64,000 bases of DNA from Helicobacter anseris (GTDB lineage: Bacteria > Campylobacterota > Campylobacteria > Campylobacterales > Helicobacteraceae). The stretch lies in assembly GCF_003364335.1 (NCBI RefSeq), contig NZ_NXLX01000003.1, positions 1 through 64,000 of the forward strand, written 5' to 3'. Positions 9,688 to 19,452 of the stretch are shown here, piece after piece. The notes under the pieces were generated by a model. It ran no database searches and was not told the DNA's origin. It saw only the letters and a program-made list of their open reading frames with translations. Made by a program: the position numbers and the translations under genes. Each line of letters starts with the position of its first letter. Position 1 is the stretch's first letter.

Positions 9688-10025
9688 TAAAGAAAATTTT
9701 CCTCATAAAACATGGCATCAAAACCAAAAAAAAGTTTTTCTTTATCTTCTATCACTGGTCTTTTAATAAGACTTGGGTTTTGCACACAAAGCTGTATTTG
9801 TTCTTTTTGGGTTAATTTTTTATCTTTGAGTTGCAACTTCTTATAGGTAGTGCCTTTTTTATTTATAACAATATCTATACCTGCTTTTTCCACCCATTGT
9901 GATACTTTTTCTTCACTTGGAGGATTTTTTTTAAAATCAATAAATTCATAAGCAATTTGCCTACTCTCAAAAAACTCGCGAGCTTTCTTAACGCTACCGC
10001 AATTTACAATTCCATATATATACAT
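9687..10025 (-). CDS. ArsC/Spx/YffB family thioredoxin-fold protein
   Basis: 112 residues of the ArsC-like fold. A single N-terminal cysteine, Cys9 in IVNCGSVKKAREFF, lies where arsenate reductases and Spx-type proteins carry their reactive cysteine. The second Cys of the Spx CXXC is absent. LIKRPVIED near the C-terminus is the conserved family motif with the cis-Pro. No arsenic genes are nearby, so a YffB-like glutathione- or thiol-dependent reductase is likelier than a true arsenate reductase. Start ATG 10025, 28 bases downstream of the Maf gene; it ends coupled to the NlpC gene. Confidence 0.85.
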   Translation of the reverse strand: MYIYGIVNCGSVKKAREFFESRQIAYEFIDFKKNPPSEEKVSQWVEKAGIDIVINKKGTTYKKLQLKDKKLTQKEQIQLCVQNPSLIKRPVIEDKEKLFFGFDAMFYEENFL

Positions 10026-10053
10026 TACTTAATCCCTTTTTTTACTAGGAATT

Positions 10054-11952
10054 CTACTTAAAATGTGTAAATTGCTTTTGCATCTCTAGCGTATCTTTTA
10101 CGATACTAATCACACAATCTATGCCTCCAGCCAAAGAAAATAGCCAATATTTATGAGCATAGAGCCATTCTATTTGTTTGGCTTTTTTTTGCATATCATC
10201 TTGCGTGTATCGCACCAAGATTCTTGCTATATCCAATTCTTGATGAAAAATATAAGATTGGATAGCATCACTAAAATAATCTGTAAATTTCACATCATCA
10301 AACCAATCTTTGATTTTATCAACCTCAGTCGTTATTTTTTCTATCTTTTTGAAATTGATTTTATCTAACTGATTTTTTTCATTCAATGCTTCTAAATCTT
10401 CTGTAATCTTTGCTACTTTTAGGAAGATTTTTTCTACCTGTGCTTTTTTCTTACTCCCATAAGTAATAATATCTTCACATTTTTTTCTTGCTAGGGTGAT
10501 ATTTTTACTTATAGTTTTTTTATCAGGATATTTTAATTTTAATGGAATCTTATGCTTTTTTTCAACTAATGCAATAGCATCTTTAAAACTCATCTCCTTA
10601 GCACCATGTATTCTTGCACCACCTTCAGTAGCATTGATTACTTCTATCTTATAAGGAGTATGGGCGATATCTGTCTCAAAAAATTGCAAAAACAATTTCC
10701 AAACTAAGGTAGTTTCTACCTCTCCCCCACCTCCATATTTTTCAACAAAAAGCTTTTGCTCTTTTGGCTTTATCTCATCGCTCCCATAAACTGCATCTTT
10801 TGCATGGGAACTACCATCTGCACCAAAGGCTAAATCCTGCCCTATCAAAATACATCGCTTAAATCTTGAATGCACCACCATTTCATACGCCATATTTGCT
10901 GCACTCATTCCTATACCTACATAACCATACTTATGGAATCCAAACATATTTGTATAGCCAAAAGGACGCATACTAATTTGCTTAACTCCCTCTGTAATAG
11001 CATCTTTTAGCTTTGGATGGACAATAGAGGTAATTGCAAAAACCACATCTTTTTGAGCCTCTTTAGGAGTATCTGTATAAAATTTTGCAGTGGCCTCTAC
11101 CCTCTCTAGAGACAATACTACATCTGGCTTGATTTCATTTTTATACAAAATAGGAAAAGAAGCATCAATGCAAAATAAAGTCGCATAAGGTGCTATTTGT
11201 TTTAATAATGACAATTGCTTGCTTAAACTTGGGCCTGTAGAAACAATAATAGCCGTATCTCTTTCTCTAAGCTCATCAATCAGATTTGTTAAAGTAGGAG
11301 AGCTTAGCATATCCGGAAGGTTGAAAATATGCTGTTTTAGTCCCACGATAGCATCATTTGCATCATTTCCCACACTAATGACATTATGTTCAATTGCTTT
11401 TATAAAATACTGATTGATTTTAATGATATCTTCTTGATATTTTTCATAAAAGAAGTTAAAAACATGCAAATCATATACTTTGGCATATAATCTACTTTTT
11501 TTATCCATCATAAAAAGAGAATTTACCATCACATCATTGCAATATGGAGTATAAAGTAAGATGACCTTATCACTTAAGATTTCTTGTTCAAAATCCACTA
11601 AATTTAATACAATAAATAAAATCTCAATTTCAGGCTCAATAATAACAATTCTTTTAATTGTCTCATTGCCTAAAAGCATCTTATAAAAAATACCATTTCC
11701 AAGACCATAAAAGTAAAAATAAGGATAATAGCTATAAGGTATAAAATCTGTTATTTTTTGAAGTGTCTCTTCTAGGGGCTTATGTGTGAAAATTGGTTTA
11801 AGATCTTTTTTTGAGATGATATTAAAATTTGCAGGATCATTTACATCCATAAAAACTTCAAAATTTTTATTTGGCTCTACTTGTGCTAAAGAAAGTGCTA
11901 GGAGTGGGTCTTTTTGTTTAAGTGCATTGAGATTTTTTGTATAAATATCCAT
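10054..11952 (-). CDS. Motility accessory factor (Maf, DUF115) flagellin glycosylation protein
   Basis: 632-residue member of the MAF_flag10/DUF115 family. In Campylobacter and Helicobacter, Maf proteins are needed to decorate flagellins with pseudaminic or legionaminic acid. The central domain starts near ELRERDTAIIVSTGPSLSKQ, a Rossmann-like nucleotide-binding signature, and includes IGQDLAFGADGSSHAKDA. The C-terminal third is lysine-rich and helical. It lies directly after flaB, as in H. pylori. The ATG at 11952 has an AAGGAA site. The sugar donor cannot be told from the sequence. Confidence 0.9.
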   Translation of the reverse strand: MDIYTKNLNALKQKDPLLALSLAQVEPNKNFEVFMDVNDPANFNIISKKDLKPIFTHKPLEETLQKITDFIPYSYYPYFYFYGLGNGIFYKMLLGNETIKRIVIIEPEIEILFIVLNLVDFEQEILSDKVILLYTPYCNDVMVNSLFMMDKKSRLYAKVYDLHVFNFFYEKYQEDIIKINQYFIKAIEHNVISVGNDANDAIVGLKQHIFNLPDMLSSPTLTNLIDELRERDTAIIVSTGPSLSKQLSLLKQIAPYATLFCIDASFPILYKNEIKPDVVLSLERVEATAKFYTDTPKEAQKDVVFAITSIVHPKLKDAITEGVKQISMRPFGYTNMFGFHKYGYVGIGMSAANMAYEMVVHSRFKRCILIGQDLAFGADGSSHAKDAVYGSDEIKPKEQKLFVEKYGGGGEVETTLVWKLFLQFFETDIAHTPYKIEVINATEGGARIHGAKEMSFKDAIALVEKKHKIPLKLKYPDKKTISKNITLARKKCEDIITYGSKKKAQVEKIFLKVAKITEDLEALNEKNQLDKINFKKIEKITTEVDKIKDWFDDVKFTDYFSDAIQSYIFHQELDIARILVRYTQDDMQKKAKQIEWLYAHKYWLFSLAGGIDCVISIVKDTLEMQKQFTHFK

Positions 11953-11966
11953 AAAAATTCCTTAAG

Positions 11967-11990
11967 TATAAGGAGAAAAATCTCCTTATA
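11967..11990 (-). terminator. Perfect hairpin between flaB and maf
   Basis: Ten-base perfect inverted repeat (TATAAGGAGA, loop AAAA, TCTCCTTATA) six bases beyond the flaB stop. There is no T run behind it on the minus strand, so it may be a leaky terminator or an mRNA 3' stabiliser, letting less transcript continue into maf. Confidence 0.5.
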
Positions 11991-11995
11991 AAAAA

Positions 11996-13540
11996 TTATT
12001 GCAAAAGCCTTAAAACATTTTGTTGAACTGCATTTGCTTGAGCCAAAGCAAAACTTCCACTTTGAGCAAGAATATTATTTTTAGAGAAGTTCGCAGATTC
12101 TGCAGCAAAATCCACATCTCTAATTTGAGATTCAGCAGCCTTAACATTAACTTGTGTTGTAGAAATATTATTGATTGTAGAAACCAATTGAATTTGCACA
12201 GAACCCATATCTGCTCTAATTTTATCTAGTTGGATTCTCGCAGAATCAGCCATATCCATTACAACCATAGCACCTCGTAAGCTTGTAACGCCAGCACCAA
12301 TACCTTGTCTATTTAACTCTGCTTGAGCCACATTCGCATTTGCTCCAGAAGCTGATGCAATATCTGCACCAAACATTCCTCTTATTTGTCGTAAATTTGC
12401 TGTAGCTTCCGCAATACCTTGAGCAGAGTGGAAACCAACATGCGAGAAATTCACACCACTTACAATAATATCTCTAGCATCGGTTCTAATTAGTGTAAGA
12501 CGTCCTATTACTGCATGATTATTACCAGAAATTCCAGTAAAGTTTCCGCCACCAAATACTTGACCAGAATCTCCGTCTGCATGGATAGAAATTGCACGAC
12601 CATCATTTGATTTAAGATTTATTCTTCCTGTAATATCCAAAGAAGCTTCTACACCTGTTTGGTCTTTTACTGAATTGATTGCATTAACAAGTTTTCCATC
12701 AGCATCATTTTTTCTAATATCATTGATTGTTCCAATCTTAATACCATTGATCTCTAACCCTCTTACAGTTCCTGATAATACAGGGCTTCCACCAGTTGCC
12801 ATAACATTATAAGTTGCTCTTACACCTAATTTATCAGAAAACTTATTGATTACCTCACTCAAAGCACCAATACCTGTTCCAGCAGAAGTAGAAATTTTTA
12901 CAGTTTCAAGCTCAAAGTTATTCACACCATCCACTGCTTTAAAATTAAATGCTACTTCTGTTAAATTGCTTCCAGCTGCTGAAGCGAGCATACCTACACC
13001 ATTAAAAGATGCTGTTTCCATTCTAATATGTCCAATTTTATCAGAACTTGTAGCACCAATTGAAGCCTTTACTGTTGTATTAGAATACGCACCGATTTGA
13101 AATTCTCTATTTGTGAAAGCACCAGAGAGCATTTGTTGTCCGTTAAAACTTGTAGTATTAGCAATATTATCAAGCTCTTCCATCAATCTTTGAATATCGC
13201 TTTGAAGTGATTTTCTTGATTCTTGACTTTGTCCATCTTGTGCTGCTTGAATAGCCTTTGTTTTAATCGTATCAAGAATTTTTAATTGCTCATCCATAGC
13301 CTTATCAGCAATCTGAATGATACCAATTGCTTCATTTGCATTTTTAATTGCCTGACTTAAACTTTCACTTTGTGATCTTAAGCTATCAGCAATTGCCATA
13401 CCAGAAGCATCATCTGCTGCCTTATTAATTCTTAAACCAGAACTTAGCTTCTCTAAAGAATTTGCTATATTTCTATTGGTTTGAACACCGATACTATGTG
13501 CATTTAATGCAGCCACATTTGTATTTATCCTAAAACTCAT
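11996..13540 (-). CDS. flaB: Flagellin B (minor flagellin)
   Basis: 514 residues, the same length as H. pylori FlaB and very similar along its whole length, including the N-terminal polymerisation domain ([20 protein letters not shown]) and the C-terminal domain ending [13 protein letters not shown]. FlaB sits near the hook in the two-flagellin filament; the core is exported by the flagellar type III apparatus. The variable middle (about 180-400) would carry glycosylated Ser/Thr. ATG at 13540 with AAGGA upstream. Expression is expected to need RpoN, given the promoter at 13582-13599. Confidence 0.96.
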   Translation of the reverse strand: MSFRINTNVAALNAHSIGVQTNRNIANSLEKLSSGLRINKAADDASGMAIADSLRSQSESLSQAIKNANEAIGIIQIADKAMDEQLKILDTIKTKAIQAAQDGQSQESRKSLQSDIQRLMEELDNIANTTSFNGQQMLSGAFTNREFQIGAYSNTTVKASIGATSSDKIGHIRMETASFNGVGMLASAAGSNLTEVAFNFKAVDGVNNFELETVKISTSAGTGIGALSEVINKFSDKLGVRATYNVMATGGSPVLSGTVRGLEINGIKIGTINDIRKNDADGKLVNAINSVKDQTGVEASLDITGRINLKSNDGRAISIHADGDSGQVFGGGNFTGISGNNHAVIGRLTLIRTDARDIIVSGVNFSHVGFHSAQGIAEATANLRQIRGMFGADIASASGANANVAQAELNRQGIGAGVTSLRGAMVVMDMADSARIQLDKIRADMGSVQIQLVSTINNISTTQVNVKAAESQIRDVDFAAESANFSKNNILAQSGSFALAQANAVQQNVLRLLQ

Positions 13541-13581
13541 TTTGCATCCTTTGCGTTTTTTTAAAATGAATGCAAAACTTA

Positions 13582-13599
13582 AAGCAATAAGTGTTCCAA
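13582..13599 (-). promoter_or_regulatory. Sigma-54 (RpoN) promoter of flaB
   Basis: On minus: TTGGAAC-ACTTA-TTGCTT, with GG at -24 and GC at -12 correctly spaced, 42 bases before the flaB ATG. It matches the Helicobacter RpoN consensus and the known pattern of flaB control by RpoN/FlgR. Confidence 0.88.
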
Positions 13600-13628
13600 C
13601 TTTTTATTTTTGAAAATTATCAAAGATG

Positions 13629-13637
13629 TGCTAGAAT
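13629..13637 (+). promoter_or_regulatory. Extended -10 promoter for topA
   Basis: TG-C-TAGAAT at 13629-13637, 42 bases before the topA ATG. It is arranged back to back with the flaB RpoN promoter. Confidence 0.5.
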
Positions 13638-13679
13638 GCAAGCCTTTTAACAAACAAGTTTATATATCAGAGTAATAAA

Positions 13680-15872
13680 ATGAAAAATCTTATCGTCGTG
13701 GAATCTCCAGCCAAAGCCAAAACTATAAAAAATTTTTTAGATTCTCAATATGAAGTTATTGCATCAAAAGGGCATATTAGAGATTTGCCAAAAAATACTT
13801 TTGGCATAAAGATACAAGATGAAAAATTTATACCAGAATATCAAATCTCTAGCGATCATAAAGAAATTGTAAAACAAATCAAAACTCTTGCCAAGGAAGC
13901 TAAAGAAGTATTTATTGCAACTGATGAGGATAGAGAGGGTGAGGCTATTGGCTATCATATTACGCAAGTGTTAGGAAAAGATGTAGCTAAATTTCCAAGA
14001 ATTGTATTTCACGAAATTACAAAAAATGCCATTTTAAATGCTCTTAAAACCCCTCGCAATATCGATATGGACAAAGTCGATGCGCAACAAGCTAGAAGAT
14101 TGCTTGATAGAATCGTGGGTTTTAAACTTAGCAGTCTTATTGCAAGTAAAATTCAAAAGGGACTTAGTGCTGGTAGAGTGCAAAGCAGCACTTTAAAACT
14201 TGTAGTAGATAGAGAGAGAGAAATCAATGCCTTTATTCCTGTAAGATATTTCAATATACAGGCTATTTTTAATTCAGAAATACAAGCCGAACTAATTGAA
14301 TTTAAAAATAAAAAATTAGAAAAACTTAGCTTACAAGATGAAAAAGAAGTGCAAGAAATGCTAAAAATTCTACAAAATGAAAGCTATAGTATTCAAAAAA
14401 TACAAAAGAAAAATAAAAAAACCCCTACTCCACCGCCTTTTATGACTTCCACACTCCAACAAAGTGCTTCAAGCATTTTAGGCTTCTCTCCTACTAAAAC
14501 AATGAGTATTGCTCAAAAACTCTATGAGGGAGTGCAGACCAATGAAGGCATTATGGGTGCTATAACCTATATGAGAACTGATAGCCTTAATATTGCAAAA
14601 GAAGCCCAAGATGCTGCTAGGGCCTTGCTTTTAGAAAAATATGGAAAAGATTTTGTTCCTAAAAGTGCAAAACAATACACAAGCAAGAGCAAAGGAGCGC
14701 AAGAAGCTCATGAAGCTATCAGACCGACAAATATGAATTTTTCTCCAGATGTGGCAAAAAATTTTCTTAGTAATGATGAACTTAAACTCTATACTCTTAT
14801 TTACAATCGCTTTTTAGCATCTCAAAGCAATGATGCTGAATTTGAAAGTCAAAGTATATTTTTTGAATCCACAAGTGGGCTTTTTAAAGCAAATGGCAGT
14901 AAGCTAATTTTTGAAGGTTTTTATAAAATTCTTGGAAGTGAAGATAAAGACAAACTCTTGCCCAATCTTAAAGAAAAAGAAATGGTTAAAACTCAAAAAA
15001 TAAGTAGCAAAGAGCATTTCACAGAACCTCCAGCAAGATTTAATGAGGCAAGTTTAATTAAAATGATGGAAGGCTTGGGAATTGGAAGACCTAGCACCTA
15101 TGCCCCAACAATAGCACTCCTATCCAATCGAGAATATATCAAAATTGAAAAAAAACAAATTTTTGCAACTGAGAATGCTTTCAAAGTTACTGATATGCTT
15201 AATGAACATTTTAATGAAATTGTAGATAGCCATTTTACAGCAAAGCTAGAAGAAGAACTTGATGATATTGCGGATAAAAAAATAAATTGGCAAAAGCTTC
15301 TGTGGGATTTTTATCAACCATTTGAAGCAAAAATCAATGAAGGTAAAAAAAATATTACTTCACAAAAAATTGTTATCCCTACAGGAGAGTTATGCCCATC
15401 TTGTGGCAAGGAACTCGTAAAACGCAATGGAAGATTTGGGGAATTTGTCGCTTGCAGTGGTTATCCAAAATGCAAATACATTAAAAAAGAAGAAAAAATA
15501 CAACAAGAAATCATAGAAACTTCAGAAAAGTGTGAAAAATGCGGACTTCCAATGATAGAAAAAAATGGAAGAAATGGAAAATTTATTGCTTGCAGTGGTT
15601 ATCCAAAATGCAAAAATACAAAATCTCTTTTACAACCTACACAAAATATTGATGCAAAATGCCCAGAATGCGGAGGCAATATTTTAGAGAAAAGAAGTAA
15701 AAGAGGAAACTTTTTTGGTTGTAGTAATTATCCAAAATGCACCTTTATATCAAAGTATGTGCCCATTGATACGCCAAAATGCAATTTTTGTGGCTATATG
15801 CTTGCAAAACGCACTTATAGAGGAAAAGATATCCTAGAATGCATTAAATGTAAAGAAAGACAAGAGTGTTGA
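13680..15872 (+). CDS. topA: DNA topoisomerase I
   Basis: 730 residues; relaxes negatively supercoiled DNA. Order of domains: TOPRIM with Glu8 in VVESPAKAKTI and the acidic triad in TDEDREGE (81-88), then the type IA core with active-site Tyr297 in GAITYMRTDS and HEAIRPT further on. Near the C-terminus there are four zinc-ribbon units, three with close CxxCG...CSGYPKC-type spacing and a fourth (CNFCGYML...CIKC). Start ATG 13680. The stop overlaps the GTG of the next gene. Synteny with flaB upstream and the radical SAM gene downstream is the same as in H. pylori. Confidence 0.97.
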   Translation: MKNLIVVESPAKAKTIKNFLDSQYEVIASKGHIRDLPKNTFGIKIQDEKFIPEYQISSDHKEIVKQIKTLAKEAKEVFIATDEDREGEAIGYHITQVLGKDVAKFPRIVFHEITKNAILNALKTPRNIDMDKVDAQQARRLLDRIVGFKLSSLIASKIQKGLSAGRVQSSTLKLVVDREREINAFIPVRYFNIQAIFNSEIQAELIEFKNKKLEKLSLQDEKEVQEMLKILQNESYSIQKIQKKNKKTPTPPPFMTSTLQQSASSILGFSPTKTMSIAQKLYEGVQTNEGIMGAITYMRTDSLNIAKEAQDAARALLLEKYGKDFVPKSAKQYTSKSKGAQEAHEAIRPTNMNFSPDVAKNFLSNDELKLYTLIYNRFLASQSNDAEFESQSIFFESTSGLFKANGSKLIFEGFYKILGSEDKDKLLPNLKEKEMVKTQKISSKEHFTEPPARFNEASLIKMMEGLGIGRPSTYAPTIALLSNREYIKIEKKQIFATENAFKVTDMLNEHFNEIVDSHFTAKLEEELDDIADKKINWQKLLWDFYQPFEAKINEGKKNITSQKIVIPTGELCPSCGKELVKRNGRFGEFVACSGYPKCKYIKKEEKIQQEIIETSEKCEKCGLPMIEKNGRNGKFIACSGYPKCKNTKSLLQPTQNIDAKCPECGGNILEKRSKRGNFFGCSNYPKCTFISKYVPIDTPKCNFCGYMLAKRTYRGKDILECIKCKERQEC

Positions 15873-16795
15873 AAAATAATATTATCTTTGGTCCTATTTA
15901 TTCTAGGAGATTTGGAAAATCCCTAGGCATCGATCTCTCTCCTAGCCAAAAGCAATGCAATTTTGATTGTCTTTATTGCGAACTTGAGGCAAAAAAAGCC
16001 CAAGAAAAAATGATAGAAATTGTGCCAGTAAAAGAAGTTTTAGAACAGCTAAAACAAAGATTAAATGATGATATTGATGTTTTAACCATTACAGCAAATG
16101 GAGAGCCTACCTTATATCCATTTTTATATCCGCTTATGCAAAATATCAAATCCCTTATTCCAAAAAATACAAAAACTCTTATTTTAAGCAATGGTTCTAA
16201 ATTTGGAGACAAAGAAGTGCAAAAGGCACTTTTATTATTTGATATTGTCAAATTTTCTTTTGATGGAGGAGAACAAAAGATATTTTCACGCATTGACAGA
16301 CCTCACAAAAGCCTTTCATTAGATTCTATCAAACAAGGTATTTTGGATTTTTCAAAAATCTATCAAGGAGAACTTGTCGCAGAGATTCTCTTTGTTAAAA
16401 ATATCAATCACTCACAAGAACATCTCAAAACACTTATTGATTTTTTAAGTCAAGTAAATCCTAAAAGAATTGATATCAATACTATCGACAGACCCCCTGC
16501 TTATAAATCAAATCCGCTGGATTTACAAGAATTAGAAACAATTGATTTATATTTTAAAAAACTACTACCTCATATAAAAATAAATACTCCATCAAGAAAT
16601 CAACATATACAGCAAATTAAAATAAAAAATGTTGATGAACTGTATCACCTCATTAAAAAAAGACCTCTTGAAGTAGAAGAAACTCATAAAATGCTTGATC
16701 AAGAAGCATTAGAAATGCTCAAACAATTACTTAAAGATAAAAGAATTTTTATTCAAACAAATAATAATTTAAATTTTTACACTACGAAACACTAA
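15866..16795 (+). CDS. Radical SAM protein, COG0731/TYW1-like
   Basis: 309 residues. The radical SAM cluster motif CNFDCLYC (C-X3-C-X2-C) begins near residue 31, with NGEPTL (GGEP-like SAM-binding) and LSNGS later. The N-terminus (FGPIYSRRFGKSLGIDLSP) is typical of the COG0731 Fe-S oxidoreductases related to wybutosine synthase. The substrate in bacteria is not known to me. The start is GTG 15866, overlapping the topA stop, so probably coupled. The 3' end overlaps dxs by 14 bases on the other strand. The same gene follows topA in H. pylori. Confidence 0.87.
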   Translation: MLKNNIIFGPIYSRRFGKSLGIDLSPSQKQCNFDCLYCELEAKKAQEKMIEIVPVKEVLEQLKQRLNDDIDVLTITANGEPTLYPFLYPLMQNIKSLIPKNTKTLILSNGSKFGDKEVQKALLLFDIVKFSFDGGEQKIFSRIDRPHKSLSLDSIKQGILDFSKIYQGELVAEILFVKNINHSQEHLKTLIDFLSQVNPKRIDINTIDRPPAYKSNPLDLQELETIDLYFKKLLPHIKINTPSRNQHIQQIKIKNVDELYHLIKKRPLEVEETHKMLDQEALEMLKQLLKDKRIFIQTNNNLNFYTTKH

Positions 16796-18623
16796 TATTT
16801 TTTATATCCACTAGTATTTTATCTGCAAAATTATCAAAACCAAGTGATTTTTCTATATCCCCTATACCTCCATGTTCAATAAAACAATCTTTTATCTCAA
16901 AACTATGCAAAGGGATATAAAAACCTTCTCTGCTCATATACTCTAAAATTGCACTACCAACACCACCAAGCAAATAACTATCACTAAAAACATAAATTTT
17001 TTTATATTGCTTTAAAATATCTTTTAATTCCAAATCAAGAGGCTTAAGAAAAACCAAATCAAGTAATCCACAACTAATATTATGGGATTTTAAAATATTC
17101 AAAACTTCATAAGCCCTACCCACACCATTTCCATACCCAATAAGTAAAATATCCTCTCCTCTTTGCAATAGTCTAGATTTTCCTAGATTAAAATCTTGCG
17201 CTTCAAATATGCCATCTTGCAAAATAAAACCACTTCGAGGATATCTAAAAGCACATGGAGCATTATTGATACTAGATGCAAAAACAATAGCTTTCTTTAA
17301 GCTTGCATTATCATATGGTGCAAATAAAATCATATTTGGAATAGGACGCAAATAAGCAACATCTAGCAATCCTTGATGCGTTTCTCCATCCTCACCCACA
17401 ATACCTGCACGATCTATAGCAAACTTCAAAGGCAAAGACATAATGCTTGTATCATGTATAATTTGATCATAAGCTCTTTGTAAAAACGTAGAATAAATGC
17501 TTACAAATGGCTTAAATCCTTCTTTTGCCATTGCTGCCATAGAAGTTACTGCATGTTGCTCTGCAATGGCCACATCCCAAAATCTCTCTGGAAAAGCTTC
17601 AATAAGTCTTGATAATCCTGTTCCTGTAGGCATTGCTGCAGTTACACCAACAATTTTTTTATCATTACTTGCAAGATCAAATAATGTTTGTGAAAAAACT
17701 TCTGTTGGCGTTAAGTTAGAAGCTTTTTTAATGCTTTGACCAGTTTCAATATCAAATGCTCCAACACCATGCCATCTCTCATGCTGTCCTTCCGCAATCT
17801 CATAGCCTTTTCCTTTAATTGTTTGCGCATGTATCAAAACTGGCACCTTCATATCTCTTGCAATTTTTAATGAAGAAATAATAGATTCTAAATTATGCCC
17901 ATCAATGGGCCCAAGATAATGTATCCCCATCTCTTCAAAAAGTATTCCTGGGGTGATAAGCTTAAAAGATTCCTCAAATCTTTTTGCAAGATAAGTAGCA
18001 CTATCTGGCATCTTTATTAGAATCTTTTTTATTCCATCTTTCATAGTTTGATAAAAACTACTGCTCATCAATCTTGAGAGATATCTACTAATCGCACCTA
18101 TTGGTTTTGCAATACTCATCTCATTATCATTTAAAATAATAATCATAGGATACTTTCTATCACCAAGCTCATTCAATGCCTCATAAACCAAACCAGCACT
18201 CATACTACCATCACCAATAAAGGCTATAGGCAAGGATTTTTTATTTTTTAGCGCAAAAGACTTGGCAACTCCTACACCCAAAGAAATAGAAGTAGAACTA
18301 TGACCTGCTATAAAATAATCACCTTCACTAGGCTTTGTAAAACCACTAATACCACCAAAACGCCTTAAAGTATCAAATTTTTCCCATCTACCTGTTAATA
18401 ATTTATGTGCATATGCCTGATGGCTAACATCAAAAATAAAAGGATTTTCTTTATAATCAAAAACATGATGCATTGCCACTATTAACTCAACAGCACCTAA
18501 GGTAGAGCTTAAATGCCCTCCATTCTTACTTACAACCTCAAGAATTCTTTGGCGTATAGCTGAACAAACCTCTTGTAATTCCTGAATATTACACTCTTGT
18601 AAGGTTTTATTTAAAGGAAACAT
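16782..18623 (-). CDS. dxs: 1-deoxy-D-xylulose-5-phosphate synthase
   Basis: 613 residues. Condenses pyruvate and glyceraldehyde-3-phosphate, the first step of the MEP isoprenoid pathway. Thiamine-diphosphate motif GDGSMSAGL (137-145) continues to LNDNEMS. DVSHQAYAHKLLTGR (65-79) and AGHSSTSIS (106-114) are catalytic-site blocks. The transketolase pyrimidine domain has DVAIAEQHAVT and DRAGIVGEDGETHQG. ATG at 18623. It lies 8 bases downstream of fliH, the conserved Helicobacter order, although isoprenoid synthesis and flagella are not functionally linked. Confidence 0.97.
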   Translation of the reverse strand: MFPLNKTLQECNIQELQEVCSAIRQRILEVVSKNGGHLSSTLGAVELIVAMHHVFDYKENPFIFDVSHQAYAHKLLTGRWEKFDTLRRFGGISGFTKPSEGDYFIAGHSSTSISLGVGVAKSFALKNKKSLPIAFIGDGSMSAGLVYEALNELGDRKYPMIIILNDNEMSIAKPIGAISRYLSRLMSSSFYQTMKDGIKKILIKMPDSATYLAKRFEESFKLITPGILFEEMGIHYLGPIDGHNLESIISSLKIARDMKVPVLIHAQTIKGKGYEIAEGQHERWHGVGAFDIETGQSIKKASNLTPTEVFSQTLFDLASNDKKIVGVTAAMPTGTGLSRLIEAFPERFWDVAIAEQHAVTSMAAMAKEGFKPFVSIYSTFLQRAYDQIIHDTSIMSLPLKFAIDRAGIVGEDGETHQGLLDVAYLRPIPNMILFAPYDNASLKKAIVFASSINNAPCAFRYPRSGFILQDGIFEAQDFNLGKSRLLQRGEDILLIGYGNGVGRAYEVLNILKSHNISCGLLDLVFLKPLDLELKDILKQYKKIYVFSDSYLLGGVGSAILEYMSREGFYIPLHSFEIKDCFIEHGGIGDIEKSLGFDNFADKILVDIKNISVS

Positions 18624-18630
18624 TACTAAA

Positions 18631-19452
18631 TTAAGTATTCTCTAAAACACTTTGTTTTAATATCTTAAAACGCGACATAATATTGCCATCAATATTGCCA
18701 CTATTACTAGAAATAACCACTCCACCTCTTGAGATATTATCATCAGCTTCAAGCTGAATATTTTTTAATTCTAGGTTCTCTCTTAAAAAAGGATAATCTA
18801 ATGTATTTACTCTAAGTTGCATTTGTGCAACATCTTTGATGCTACCAATCAATGCCTTTGCTAAAGATAAAGCCACTTGTTGTGCATTATCTTCTATTTC
18901 TTTAACAATCACTTCTCTTGCCATATCAATTGCAATTTGAGCAAGTTCTTTTTCAAACTCTGCAAGTTTTTCCTCAGAATTTTTTAGGCTTTTATCCAAG
19001 GCTATTATGGCATTAATCAAAGATTGTTTTTCTTTTTGAATTTCTTCAAGCATTTCATTTTTAGCCTTTTGTTCCCCATCTCTTAATCCATCTTTATAAG
19101 AATCGCTTTTTGTAAGAGCTAGACGATCTTCTAGGTCTAATTGTTGTTTCTCTACCTGTATTTGCATCTTTGCTAATGAAGATGAAAGCTCATCGGTTTT
19201 TTGCAGAAGTTTTTCAATCAATTCTTTTTCAAGAGAACTATTTATATTTTGCTCATTAAAGGAATTTGAAAATATATTATTAGTCTCTTGTTGAAATCCT
19301 CCATCAGCATCGCTAACTGGAGCATCGTAATCCATTACAGGAGCATTTTTATCAATAGATTTAAATTGATATCTTTGAATATTATGATTCTCTCTTCTTG
19401 ATTGATGGATTAAATCTTGTTCTTCTGGATCATTCAATAACATCGTCTTCAT
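18631..19452 (-). CDS. fliH: Flagellar assembly protein FliH
   Basis: 273 residues. Regulates the flagellar export ATPase FliI and docks it to the C-ring. The N-terminal third is charged and poorly conserved. A long coiled coil follows (about 70-170, rich in E, K, L, Q), then the conserved C-terminal FliH/V-type ATPase E-like domain (AIDMAREVIVKEIEDNAQQVA). It starts inside the fliG 3' end; ATG 19452 is used here, with another in-frame ATG nine bases later. Part of a fliF-fliG-fliH-dxs transcription unit. Confidence 0.93.
   Translation of the reverse strand: MKTMLLNDPEEQDLIHQSRRENHNIQRYQFKSIDKNAPVMDYDAPVSDADGGFQQETNNIFSNSFNEQNINSSLEKELIEKLLQKTDELSSSLAKMQIQVEKQQLDLEDRLALTKSDSYKDGLRDGEQKAKNEMLEEIQKEKQSLINAIIALDKSLKNSEEKLAEFEKELAQIAIDMAREVIVKEIEDNAQQVALSLAKALIGSIKDVAQMQLRVNTLDYPFLRENLELKNIQLEADDNISRGGVVISSNSGNIDGNIMSRFKILKQSVLENT

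Noticed and set aside
12846-13100. 84-residue plus ORF inside flaB
   Set aside because: Antisense to a well-supported flagellin gene.
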